From assembly GCA_021792185.1 (NCBI GenBank), contig JAJYVD010000019.1, forward strand, positions 1 through 39,176: a DNA stretch of 39,176 nucleotides. Direction: 5' to 3'. Each line of letters begins with the position of its first letter. Position 1 is the stretch's first letter. This document shows, piece after piece, positions 16,004 through 24,161 of the stretch. This stretch comes from Nitrospirota bacterium (GTDB taxonomy: Bacteria > Nitrospirota > Thermodesulfovibrionia > Thermodesulfovibrionales > Dissulfurispiraceae). Below the pieces are notes generated by a model that saw only the letters and a list, made by a program, of their open reading frames with translations, ran no database searches and was not told the origin of the DNA. Position numbers and translations under genes: made by a program.

Positions 16004-18145
16004 ATGAAGGTATCCTCTGATAAGGAAAATATAACTGAAGGAGATATTGTGCCGATAGATAAATTATTTTACGATATAGATGATGCATGCAGAAATAATG
16101 CGCACAATACACTGAAGAATATTCTTGATTCGATAGAATTGCCGCAGTTGAAGAAACAGGCATTCAATAGGATTATTGCTTATTATGAAAGTCAAGCGCT
16201 TTTCCCTGCAGGTTATTCTCTTCTGTTTATACAGTGGTTGCTGAAGTGCCATGATCTTTCCAGCGCAATGGAACAGATTTTAAAATGCAAAAAATATGGC
16301 ATTACAGAAGAAAAGTTATCCGGCATTATTTATGAATTCTTAATAAGGCCGCAAGAAGAAAATTATAAACAAATATTTAATAAAAACATCCAATTGTTGC
16401 AAGAAAATAAATTATTATTTTCAGATTATATCTTTGAGTTTGATTGCATCAAAAAAGAAATGGGAGTAATCTCAAATGCTCAGTTTACGACTATTTTTGT
16501 ACAAAAAGAAAGCAAGAGACCCTTTCTTGTAGATGTTATAGATATAGCTGCAATACAGAAAGGACTTGAGGAAAGTGATATGGTATTCCTTGTTGTTTTT
16601 GACGATTTGCAAAAGTTCTATTATCTGCTTTTTTTTGAAGACCTTTCCAGTTTGGTTAAATATCTAAAACAGAAAAAAGTTCTTTTTTTCGCAGGTGATA
16701 ATAAAATACTTCTTGAGGATTTCTTCTCAAGCATGCGTGTGGCTTTTCCTGATTACTATATGGATTTATCTGCAAGAAGAGAATACCGCAGGATAATTAG
16801 TAAGATAATAGAAGCAAGAGACAAAAAAATTTCCTTTTGGACTGCTGAACTTAAAAAATATTATAAGAATTTATCTGTTAAGTATTACAGAGATATCTTT
16901 TCCAGAAGGTCGACAGATATTAAAGTAATGTTAATAACATCCGAACAAACTACACTGAACAAATTTATTGCGAAGAACTGGCATAAGGCATTTATAGAGT
17001 TGGGTTATCAGTCGAAATTGTTAATTGAGAGTGAACCATATGAAATTATGAATTTAGCATTTGTTACAAAGGAAATGTACGAATACATGCCTGATATTGT
17101 GTTCCATATAAACTGGACGGTCGATAGCATTTTTAAAGCTGAAGAAATCAATAAAAATATTCTGTGGATAACGAGATATAGAGATGAGTCATATTTAACT
17201 TATGTAACGGACGAATTTGATTGCGGGAATATGTTTATCTTGCCGAGCTATCATAGATGGCAAGAGGATCTCAAAAAGGTTGGTGTGCCATCAAGCAGGA
17301 TTTTATATACGTCTGATGGTGTAGACTTAACAATATTTAATAAGAAGAAACAGATTAATAGGGAATATATCTGTGATGTAGTAAGCGTAAATAATTCCGG
17401 GGGCAATGACATCTTCCAGCTTGATCGGGTTTTAGGACTATATGCGAATCAGCCCGTCATACAGGCAGTGATAAGATATCTGTATGGAGAGTTAAAAGAA
17501 ATAATAACTCTTAATGATCATATGTTAGCTTACGGTGACATTAAGAGGCTTGTTGAAGATAAATTTTCCCAGTTGGGATTACCGATTACTACTGCTGGGT
17601 TGAAAGATATTACTGACTGCTGTTTGGCAATTGCGCAAGCATTTTATCGCACAAAAGTTGTTGAATGGATTATGGACGCAGGAATTACAAGAAGCGTCAG
17701 AGTCTGGGGTAATGGCTGGTCAAATATTGAAAAATTTAAACCTATCCATATGGGTACTGCGCAACATGGCGAGCAATTATCAGAAATTTACAGGAGCAGT
17801 AAAATAGCTATATCCGACCATCCATTTATGAGCTTGCATGAGCGCAATTTTGAAATAATGGCGAGCGGCGGATTTCCTCTAATAAAACATACAGAACCTG
17901 AGAATGGTGAAGCCATTGATATGATTACCGGCCATTTTAAGGAAGACGAAGAAGTAGTCCTGTTTTATAACAAAGATGATCTTCTGAATAAGATTCAGTA
18001 TTATCTCGACCATCCGGAAGAGAGGGAAAGGATAGCGGAAAACGGCATGCAGGTTGTGATTAACAATTTCAGTCATATCGCGATTGCCAAAAAGACAATG
18101 GACTTTATTAAGAGTTATTATCTCAGAAAAGAGCAGAAGGCATAG
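16004..18145 (+). CDS. CgeB-like family 1-type glycosyltransferase with novel N-terminus
   Basis: 713 residues from ATG 16004 (GAGG at 15991-15994, 9-base spacing; GTG 16001 would add one residue). The C-terminal ~280 residues show the CgeB/Glyco_trans_1_2 pattern: VRVWGNGW, HGEQLSEIYRSSKIAISDH, LHERNFEIMASGGFPLIKHTE and a final DDLLNKIQYYLDHPEERERIAENG. The middle (about 310-440) has the preceding GT-B half (WHKAFIELGYQSKLL, PDIVFHINW). The first ~290 residues are helical and lysine-rich with no family I recognise. The gene is visibly more AT-rich than its neighbours, suggesting separate acquisition. A role in glycan extension is inferred. Confidence 0.7.
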   Translation: MKVSSDKENITEGDIVPIDKLFYDIDDACRNNAHNTLKNILDSIELPQLKKQAFNRIIAYYESQALFPAGYSLLFIQWLLKCHDLSSAMEQILKCKKYGITEEKLSGIIYEFLIRPQEENYKQIFNKNIQLLQENKLLFSDYIFEFDCIKKEMGVISNAQFTTIFVQKESKRPFLVDVIDIAAIQKGLEESDMVFLVVFDDLQKFYYLLFFEDLSSLVKYLKQKKVLFFAGDNKILLEDFFSSMRVAFPDYYMDLSARREYRRIISKIIEARDKKISFWTAELKKYYKNLSVKYYRDIFSRRSTDIKVMLITSEQTTLNKFIAKNWHKAFIELGYQSKLLIESEPYEIMNLAFVTKEMYEYMPDIVFHINWTVDSIFKAEEINKNILWITRYRDESYLTYVTDEFDCGNMFILPSYHRWQEDLKKVGVPSSRILYTSDGVDLTIFNKKKQINREYICDVVSVNNSGGNDIFQLDRVLGLYANQPVIQAVIRYLYGELKEIITLNDHMLAYGDIKRLVEDKFSQLGLPITTAGLKDITDCCLAIAQAFYRTKVVEWIMDAGITRSVRVWGNGWSNIEKFKPIHMGTAQHGEQLSEIYRSSKIAISDHPFMSLHERNFEIMASGGFPLIKHTEPENGEAIDMITGHFKEDEEVVLFYNKDDLLNKIQYYLDHPEERERIAENGMQVVINNFSHIAIAKKTMDFIKSYYLRKEQKA

Positions 18146-18182
18146 AAATGGATGTGCTTAGCAGCAGCCAATTTTGCGCCCC

Positions 18183-18213
18183 TTGACAAAACTTGTTTAT
18201 GCCTAAATAATAT
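18183..18213 (+). promoter_or_regulatory. sigma-70 promoter candidate for the toxin-antitoxin pair
   Basis: A perfect minus-35 TTGACA lies at 18183-18188. Minus-10-like AT-rich hexamers follow (AATAAT at 17-base spacing, TAATAT at 19-base spacing). It sits in the only sizeable gap (100 bases) of this part of the island, upstream of the antitoxin start at 18246. Confidence 0.5.
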
Positions 18214-18214
18214 A

Positions 18215-18229
18215 GTCATAAGTGATGAC
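18215..18229. promoter_or_regulatory. palindromic operator candidate
   Basis: GTCAT-AAGTG-ATGAC is a perfect 5-bp inverted repeat with a 5-base spacer. It begins immediately downstream of the promoter's minus-10 region and lies 16 bases before the antitoxin ATG. Phd/YefM antitoxins usually repress their own promoter by binding such palindromes, so this is the natural operator candidate. Confidence 0.45.
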
Positions 18230-18245
18230 CAGTTAAGGAGACCAT

Positions 18246-18512
18246 ATGAAATCTACGAGTGTCAGCATTGCAGAGGGCAAAAAAGGATTTAGCCGTTTGA
18301 TAGAAGATGCTGTTAAAAAAAGAGAGGATATTATAGTAACAAAGAGGGGGAAACCCGTTGCGGTGCTTGTCCCTTACGATGAATACCGCCATTCCAAACG
18401 AATGGAAGGCTATAGGAAAATCATGGAGGCGAGGAGCGCCTTTTTAAAGGCGGCCATTTCATCCGATGAGGTATTTAAGGAATCGAGGAAACAATTGGAG
18501 AAAAGGCATTGA
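18246..18512 (+). CDS. Phd/YefM-family antitoxin
   Basis: 88 residues. The N-terminal STSVSIAEGKKGFSRLIEDA is the DNA-binding/dimer region of Phd/YefM antitoxins, and VTKRGKPVAVLVPYDEY is the family's hallmark strand. The charged C-terminus (SSDEVFKESRKQLEKRH) would bind and neutralise the toxin. AAGGAG (18234-18239) gives a good ribosome binding site. The stop overlaps the toxin start. Confidence 0.88.
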   Translation: MKSTSVSIAEGKKGFSRLIEDAVKKREDIIVTKRGKPVAVLVPYDEYRHSKRMEGYRKIMEARSAFLKAAISSDEVFKESRKQLEKRH

Positions 18513-18937
18513 GACAGGCAGTCATAGACGCAAGCGTGGCGCTCAAATGGTATCTTGAGGATGAAGAAAACAGCCTTAAGGCTATGAGTTTGCTTGAAAG
18601 GTATGTATCGGATGATCTGGACATAATTGCTCCTTCTTTATTGGAGTATGAGGTGATCAATGGCTTGATAATCGCGCAAAAAAGAGGAAGAGTTGACGAT
18701 AAAAAGGTTATTACCGCTGTCGATGGATTTATGAATCTGGAGATAAAATTGAAGAGCCTATCCGGTCTTTATTCAAAGGTTTTGCGCTTTTGCAATGTTT
18801 ATAAATGTTCTGCATATGATGCCGCCTATTTGGCAGTGGCCGATGATGAGGATATATCTATAATTACGGCTGATGAGAGATTATACAATATGGTAAAGAA
18901 GGATATGAAACGAGTGAAATGGATAGGAGATATTTAG
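18509..18937 (+). CDS. vapC: VapC-like PIN-domain ribonuclease toxin
   Basis: 142 residues from a TTG codon (18509) that overlaps the antitoxin TGA; GGAGAAAAGG just upstream is a good ribosome binding site, so the rare start is credible. All four acidic PIN residues are visible: D7 (VIDASVALKW), E46 (LLEYEV), D104 (SAYDAAYLA) and D122 (ITADERL). VapC toxins cleave tRNA or rRNA when freed from the antitoxin. Pairing of a PIN toxin with a Phd-type antitoxin is common. The next gene, legG, begins 4 bases after its stop, so the pair is transcriptionally in line with sugar genes. Confidence 0.88.
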   Translation: MRQAVIDASVALKWYLEDEENSLKAMSLLERYVSDDLDIIAPSLLEYEVINGLIIAQKRGRVDDKKVITAVDGFMNLEIKLKSLSGLYSKVLRFCNVYKCSAYDAAYLAVADDEDISIITADERLYNMVKKDMKRVKWIGDI

Positions 18938-18941
18938 TCTT

Positions 18942-20108
18942 ATGAGAAAGATTGCCGTTATAACAGGCAGCAGGGCTGAATATGGATTGCTTTATTGGAT
19001 AATTAAAGATATACATGAAGACTCTGATCTCGACTTGCAGTTGATTGTTACGGGCATGCACCTTTCGCCGGAATTTGGATTGACCGTAAAGGAGATAGAG
19101 AAAGACGGCTTTCCAATTGCCGAGCGCGTGGAGATGCTTTTGTCTTCCGATACCGAAGCAGCTATCGCAACCTCGATGGGGCTTGGGATGATAGGCTTCG
19201 CAAAGGCGTATGAGCATTTGAGACCCGATATTCTGGTCGCACTCGGTGACAGATTCGAGATTTTGTCGGCAGTTTCCGCAGCCGTTCCTTTCAGTATCCC
19301 TGTTGCCCATATTCACGGCGGCGAGTCGACAGAGGGTGCAATGGATGAGCTTTTCCGTCATGCCATAACCAAGATGAGCCATTTGCACTTTCCCGCGACA
19401 GAAGAATATAAAAAAAGGATTATACAAATGGGCGAGAATCCCAATAATGTCTTCTGTTTCGGCGCTCCGGGGCTTGATAATATTTATAAGTTTCAGCTAA
19501 CGGACAGGGAAGAGCTTTTAAAGGAACTGGGCATTTCCACCGATAAAAAAATAGGAGTTGTTACTTTTCACCCTGTTACCCTTGAAAAGGACTCGAACGA
19601 ATTGCAAATGCCAGAACTTTTGAAGGCAATCGGCGGAATCAATGATATTTTTTGGATATTTACCATGCCCAATGCAGACACCGGAGGCAGAGCTATAGGC
19701 AGGATGATTAAAGAGTTTGTTGAGAGAAATCCTGAAGATGCAAAGGCATTTATGTCTCTTGGCCGGTTAAAATATCTTTCGGCGCTGAAGCACGCTGAAA
19801 TAATGGTCGGCAATTCTTCCAGCGGCTTGATTGAAGCCCCATCGTTTGAGCTTCCTGTTGTTAACATTGGAGACAGACAGAAGGGAAGGGCAAGAGGAAG
19901 TAATGTGATAGATGTGCCTGAATGCAGGGAGGAGTCAATAAGAAAGGGAATAGAGAAGGCGCTATCGTCAAAGTTTAAACAGTCCTTAAAAGGCATGAAA
20001 AATCCTTACGGAGAAGGCAATGCGAGCGAAAGAATAGTGGAAAAACTGAAGACTGTTAATATAAACCAAGGCTTGATAAGGAAAAGGTTTCATAATTTAA
20101 ATGGATAA
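18942..20108 (+). CDS. legG: NeuC/LegG-like hydrolysing UDP-sugar 2-epimerase
   Basis: 388 residues, the normal NeuC length. GT-B-fold epimerase blocks are clear: ITGSRAEYGLL at the N-terminus, ALGDRFEILSA, HIHGGESTEGAMDELFRHAITKMSHLHF, TFHPVTLE, and VGNSSSGLIEAPSF with the glycine/serine phosphate-binding loop. It removes the nucleotide and inverts C2 to give the free hexose substrate of NeuB-type synthases. With legB/legC this makes the LegG assignment better than NeuC for sialic acid. It overlaps the next gene by 8 bases and follows vapC by 4 bases. Confidence 0.86.
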   Translation: MRKIAVITGSRAEYGLLYWIIKDIHEDSDLDLQLIVTGMHLSPEFGLTVKEIEKDGFPIAERVEMLLSSDTEAAIATSMGLGMIGFAKAYEHLRPDILVALGDRFEILSAVSAAVPFSIPVAHIHGGESTEGAMDELFRHAITKMSHLHFPATEEYKKRIIQMGENPNNVFCFGAPGLDNIYKFQLTDREELLKELGISTDKKIGVVTFHPVTLEKDSNELQMPELLKAIGGINDIFWIFTMPNADTGGRAIGRMIKEFVERNPEDAKAFMSLGRLKYLSALKHAEIMVGNSSSGLIEAPSFELPVVNIGDRQKGRARGSNVIDVPECREESIRKGIEKALSSKFKQSLKGMKNPYGEGNASERIVEKLKTVNINQGLIRKRFHNLNG

Positions 20109-21171
20109 AAAGAAACTAAAATCCCTTTTAATACCCGCCGCTACGAGCATCAAACAGGCCATGCAAAAGCTCAATGAAACCTCGGAAAAGATTTTGTTTA
20201 TCGCAGATGAAGATGATAAGCTGCTCGGTACTTTGACGGATGGAGATATCAGAAGAGGACTTATAGACGGTATTAAATTTACCGACAACGTCGGGCAGGT
20301 CATGCGGAAACAGTTCGTCTCTCTTTTAGATAAGGATCCCTCTAAAAAGAAGAAGGCACGCCATATAATGCTCGATGAGAAGATAGAGCAAATACCTTTT
20401 ATCAATAAGAGCGGAGTTATTACGGATATTATTTTATGGACGGATATATTTGTTGAGGAAAGGGCGGAGACCGACAAACAATTTTTCACAAATCAAGTGG
20501 TCATAATGGCAGGCGGCAAAGGGACGAGACTTGCGCCTTTTACAAGGATATTGCCCAAGCCTCTGATACCGATAGAAGAGAAGCCGGTGATAGAAATAAT
20601 AATGGAAAAGTTTTACAAGTACGGCTTTTACAATTTCATCTATACGCTTAACTATAGGAAGGAATACATAAAGGCATTTTTGAGAGAAAACAGCTTTCCT
20701 TATACCATAGATTGGGTTGAGGAAGCAGATTTCATGGGGACTGCCGGCAGTCTGGCGCTGCTCAAGGATAAGCTTAAAGAATCTTTTTTTGTATCGAACT
20801 GCGATATTATTTTAAATTCGGATTTTGCCGATATTCTGAATTGGCATAAAGAAAACGGCAACCTGATGACCCTGCTGGGCTGCCATAAAGAGGTCAAGAT
20901 ACCCTACGGGGTATTGGAGATGGAAGGCGGGATGCTGAAGTATTTTAGGGAAAAACCTAATTATGATGTGATAATAAATACCGGCGTCTATGTGATCGAG
21001 CCTGAAGTTATCGCCTTGATTCCTGAGAATAAGTTTATGGATATGAATGTGCTTATCGAGATGGCATCAAAGAAAGGCAAGGTCTCTGTTTATCCGATCA
21101 GCGAAGGATGGTTCGATGTCGGGCAGTGGGACGAATATGCAAAGAGCATAAAGGAGTTAAATTTAACGTAG
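20101..21171 (+). CDS. ptmE: PtmE-like CBS-pair nucleotidyltransferase
   Basis: 356 residues. Two CBS motifs (about 1-120: LGTLTDGDIRRGL, TDIILWTDI) precede a sugar-phosphate nucleotidyltransferase domain starting at VVIMAGGKGTRLAPFTRILPKP (about 133-154), with VSNCDIILNSDF and EGWFDVGQWDEY further on. The same architecture in Campylobacter jejuni PtmE is a glucosamine-1-phosphate guanylyltransferase that feeds GDP-GlcNAc into legionaminic acid synthesis. That supports a GDP route for LegB here. CBS domains suggest adenylate-type regulation, not demonstrated. Confidence 0.82.
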   Translation: MDKKKLKSLLIPAATSIKQAMQKLNETSEKILFIADEDDKLLGTLTDGDIRRGLIDGIKFTDNVGQVMRKQFVSLLDKDPSKKKKARHIMLDEKIEQIPFINKSGVITDIILWTDIFVEERAETDKQFFTNQVVIMAGGKGTRLAPFTRILPKPLIPIEEKPVIEIIMEKFYKYGFYNFIYTLNYRKEYIKAFLRENSFPYTIDWVEEADFMGTAGSLALLKDKLKESFFVSNCDIILNSDFADILNWHKENGNLMTLLGCHKEVKIPYGVLEMEGGMLKYFREKPNYDVIINTGVYVIEPEVIALIPENKFMDMNVLIEMASKKGKVSVYPISEGWFDVGQWDEYAKSIKELNLT

Positions 21172-21173
21172 TT

Positions 21174-22559
21174 ATGAGAATATTGCTGGTAGTTTATGAT
21201 AATGATTCATATATAAACTGGTTTCCGCAGGGGCTTGCTTATATAGCGGCTGTTTATAAAAAGGCAGGACACGAAGTCGTGATATATAATCAGGATGTAT
21301 ATCACTATCCTGACGAACATCTCACGGAATATCTCAAAAAAAACAAATTTGATATTGTCGGAGTCAGCGTTATAGCCGGATATTATCAATACAGGAAACT
21401 ACTGAAGATATCTCAGGCCATAAACGCTGCGCCGAATAGGCCGTTTTATATAATAGGCGGACATGGTCCAGCGCCGGAACCTGAATATTTTCTCAAAAAG
21501 ACAGGTGCGGATGTTGTTGTTATAGGAGAAGGCGAAAGAACTGCGCTTGAAATTATTGATGCCCTCGAAGGCAGGAAGTTGAATCAGGTTAATGGGATAG
21601 CGTATCTTGAAAACGGCAGGCTTGTAAAAACACTGGAACAGCCGCTTATTAATGATTTAGATGAGATACCATTCCCGGCCTATGAGTTATTTCCGATGGA
21701 TCATTATACCCTTCTTCGAATGCCGCATATAAAAAACAGCGAGCGCTGTATCGCCGTGCTTTCAGGCAGGGGATGCACCTTTACATGCAATTTTTGCTAC
21801 CGCATGGACAAGGGATTCAGGCCGCGATCTTCGGACAGTATCATAGAGGAGATAAGACTTTTGCAGAAAGACTATCGTGCAAGCTATATAGCATTCTCTG
21901 ACGAACTCCTTATGAGCTCCATAAGCAGAACTGCAGAATTATGCGAGGCGTTTATCAAGGCAAAGCTGAATATTAAATGGGACTGTAACGGCAGGCTTAA
22001 TTACGCAAAGCCGGATGTCCTCAAACTCATGAAAGAGGCAGGTTGCGTTTTCATCAACTACGGCATAGAAGCGGTGGATGATCGGATATTGAAAAATATG
22101 AATAAGGCGCTGACGGTCAACCAGATTATTACAGGGATAGAGAATACTCTCGCAAGCGGAATCAGCCCGGGTTTCAACATTATATTCGGCAATATCGGCG
22201 AAAACAGGGAGACCCTGCAAAAAGGAGTTGATTTCTTACTCAAGTATGACGACCATGCTCAAATGAGGACTATAAGGCCGGTAACCCCATATCCGGGTTC
22301 TCCACTGTATTATCACGCAATAGAGAAGGGGTTTTTAAAAGATGCGGAAGACTTTTATGAGAACAAACATCTAAATTCTGATTTGCTGTCTGTAAATTTC
22401 ACTGATATGACAGATGATGAATTCCATAGGGAACTATGCGAGGCCAATAAAAGACTTATAAACAACTATTATAAACATCAGATGGAAAGGTCTCTCAGAA
22501 GTGCAGAGGATCTCTATATAAATAAAAACACCTCTTTTAGAGGATTCAGACAGTCGTAG
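21174..22559 (+). CDS. B12-binding-domain radical SAM protein (461 aa)
   Basis: Start set at ATG 21174, two bases after the PtmE stop; an upstream in-frame ATG at 21108 lies inside ptmE and encodes a non-family extension. N-terminal B12-type domain: MRILLVVYDNDSYINWFPQGLAYIAAVYKKAGHEV, IIGGHGPAPEPEYFL, VIGEGERTALEII. Radical SAM motif C201-x3-C205-x2-C208 (GRGCTFTCNFC); INYGIEAVDDRIL and FGNIGENRETL are typical later blocks. It is lodged between two legionaminic pathway genes, making a role in modifying that sugar or its carrier plausible. It is distinct in sequence from the 8807 gene. Confidence 0.8.
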   Translation: MRILLVVYDNDSYINWFPQGLAYIAAVYKKAGHEVVIYNQDVYHYPDEHLTEYLKKNKFDIVGVSVIAGYYQYRKLLKISQAINAAPNRPFYIIGGHGPAPEPEYFLKKTGADVVVIGEGERTALEIIDALEGRKLNQVNGIAYLENGRLVKTLEQPLINDLDEIPFPAYELFPMDHYTLLRMPHIKNSERCIAVLSGRGCTFTCNFCYRMDKGFRPRSSDSIIEEIRLLQKDYRASYIAFSDELLMSSISRTAELCEAFIKAKLNIKWDCNGRLNYAKPDVLKLMKEAGCVFINYGIEAVDDRILKNMNKALTVNQIITGIENTLASGISPGFNIIFGNIGENRETLQKGVDFLLKYDDHAQMRTIRPVTPYPGSPLYYHAIEKGFLKDAEDFYENKHLNSDLLSVNFTDMTDDEFHRELCEANKRLINNYYKHQMERSLRSAEDLYINKNTSFRGFRQS

Positions 22560-22576
22560 AGTTATAATATTAAGAT

Positions 22577-23299
22577 ATGTATAACGATAAGAGCTTTTTA
22601 GGCATAATCCCGGCAAGGGGAGGTTCAAAAGGTCTAAGGAATAAAAACATTCTTCCTATTGCAGGCAAGCCGCTTATCGCATGGACTATCGAACAGGCAT
22701 TGTCAAGTAAGTATCTGGATAAAGTTATTGTGAACACAGACAGCATAGAGATTACAGACATATCGAAGAAATACGGGGCAGATGTGCCTTTTCTCAGACC
22801 TAATGATTTGGCCACGGATGAAGCGCGGATGATTGATGTAGTTCTTTATGCAATAGAGCAGCTTGCGAGAGACGGCTATTCTTATGACTCTGTAATGCTC
22901 CTTCAGCCTACATCACCATTGAGGACAGTCACAGATATAGACAATGCCATAGAGCTTTTAAGCACAAAAAATGCCGGAGCGGTTGTTTCTGTGTGCGAGG
23001 TCGAGCACCATCCCTATTGGAGCAATATACTGCCTCCGGATAAATGTATGAGGGATTTCTTGAGACCGGAAGTAAGGAATAAAAACAGGCAGCAACTGCC
23101 TGTTTTTTATAGATTGAACGGCGCTATTTATCTTGCATACAGCAGTTATCTGAAAGAGCATAGAGATTTTATCGGGGATAGGACCTATGCTTACATCATG
23201 TCGAAAGAGCGGTCTGTAGATATAGACAGCGAGCTGGATTTCAAGCTTGCCGAATTGTTATTGATGCAGACTGATAAAACACATGGCAAAGAATATTAG
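22577..23299 (+). CDS. legF: CMP-nonulosonate synthetase, LegF/NeuA-like
   Basis: 240 residues. IIPARGGSKGLRNKNI (about 10-25) is the CTP-binding signature of CMP-sialate synthetases, followed by VNTDS, RPNDLATDEA, LLQPTSPLR and RLNGAIYLAY. The ending VDIDSELDFKLAE carries the conserved metal-binding Asp. It activates the nonulosonic acid with CTP to give the donor used by Maf. The 3' end overlaps the HisF-like gene by 17 bases. Pseudaminic acid activation (PseF) is less likely, because the dehydratase/aminotransferase pair is Leg-like. Confidence 0.86.
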   Translation: MYNDKSFLGIIPARGGSKGLRNKNILPIAGKPLIAWTIEQALSSKYLDKVIVNTDSIEITDISKKYGADVPFLRPNDLATDEARMIDVVLYAIEQLARDGYSYDSVMLLQPTSPLRTVTDIDNAIELLSTKNAGAVVSVCEVEHHPYWSNILPPDKCMRDFLRPEVRNKNRQQLPVFYRLNGAIYLAYSSYLKEHRDFIGDRTYAYIMSKERSVDIDSELDFKLAELLLMQTDKTHGKEY

Positions 23300-24161
23300 G
23301 ATTATCCCCCGTCTCGATATCAAAGGCCCTAATTTAGTAAAAGGTATACACCTTGAGGGATTGCGAGTTTTAGGAAAACCTGAGTGCTTTGCCCGCTATT
23401 ATTATGAAACCGGCGCAGACGAGCTTATATACATGGATATTGTGGCGAGCCTTTATGAGCGAAATAGTCTCCATGACATTATCTCAAGAACTGCAAAAGA
23501 AATTTTTATTCCTTTAACCGTAGGCGGCGGCCTGAGGACGATAGAGGATATAAGGGAAGTCTTAAAGGCAGGAGCGGATAAGGTCTCGCTGAATACTGCG
23601 GCAATAAAAAATCCGGAGATTATAGAGGACGCTGCGAGGAAATTCGGATCATCTACTATAGTGGTTTCCATCGAGGCAATAAGGCAGCCTGATGGGAAAT
23701 ATCTGGCCTATACCGATAACGGAAGGGAATATACGGGAATTGAAGTGTTATCATGGGCAAAACAGGTAGAAGATCTGGGTGCCGGAGAGCTTATGATTAC
23801 ATCAATAGACAGGGAAGGCACAGGAACCGGATATGACATTGCATTGACAGGGATGATTGCTAATGCGGTATCCATTCCGGTTATCGCGTGTGGAGGATCT
23901 GGAACATCCGAGCATATTGCTCAGGTACTATCAGATGGAAATGCCGATGCTGCTGCTGTGGCTTCCATTCTTCATTATGAATTTATTATGAACAACAGTG
24001 TAGAGATAGAAGCCGGGAATGAAGGGAATGTAGAGTTTCTAAGAAGTAGGAGAGGATTTTCAAAAATAAAGCCCGTTAATCTCCGAGAAATTAAAGAGTA
24101 TCTATACCGCAATAATTTCAAATGCCGTTACAACGCTATGACAGGTGAAACTAATGGATAA
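23283..24161 (+). CDS. HisF-like cyclase subunit for acetamidino modification (AglZ/HisF2 type)
   Basis: 292 residues, about 40 longer than histidine-pathway HisF. The barrel is recognisable: RIIPRLDIKGPNLVKG, TVGGGLRTIEDI, ADKVSLNTAAI, TSIDREGTGTGYD, VIACGGSGTSEHI. The first catalytic Asp is kept (D12), but the usual CLD is RLD, and the second catalytic Asp of the VxxIDA block is Glu (E131, VVSIEAIRQ). HisF2-type paralogues work with HisH2 and a WbpG/PseA amidotransferase to add an acetamidino group to a surface sugar. The neighbours (HisH next door, amidotransferase at 26799) support that role and argue against histidine synthesis. Confidence 0.83.
   Translation: MAKNIRIIPRLDIKGPNLVKGIHLEGLRVLGKPECFARYYYETGADELIYMDIVASLYERNSLHDIISRTAKEIFIPLTVGGGLRTIEDIREVLKAGADKVSLNTAAIKNPEIIEDAARKFGSSTIVVSIEAIRQPDGKYLAYTDNGREYTGIEVLSWAKQVEDLGAGELMITSIDREGTGTGYDIALTGMIANAVSIPVIACGGSGTSEHIAQVLSDGNADAAAVASILHYEFIMNNSVEIEAGNEGNVEFLRSRRGFSKIKPVNLREIKEYLYRNNFKCRYNAMTGETNG

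Noticed and set aside
21108-21173. N-terminal extension of the radical SAM protein at 21174
   Set aside because: The extension lies inside ptmE and its residues do not belong to the B12-type domain; ATG 21174 directly follows the ptmE stop.
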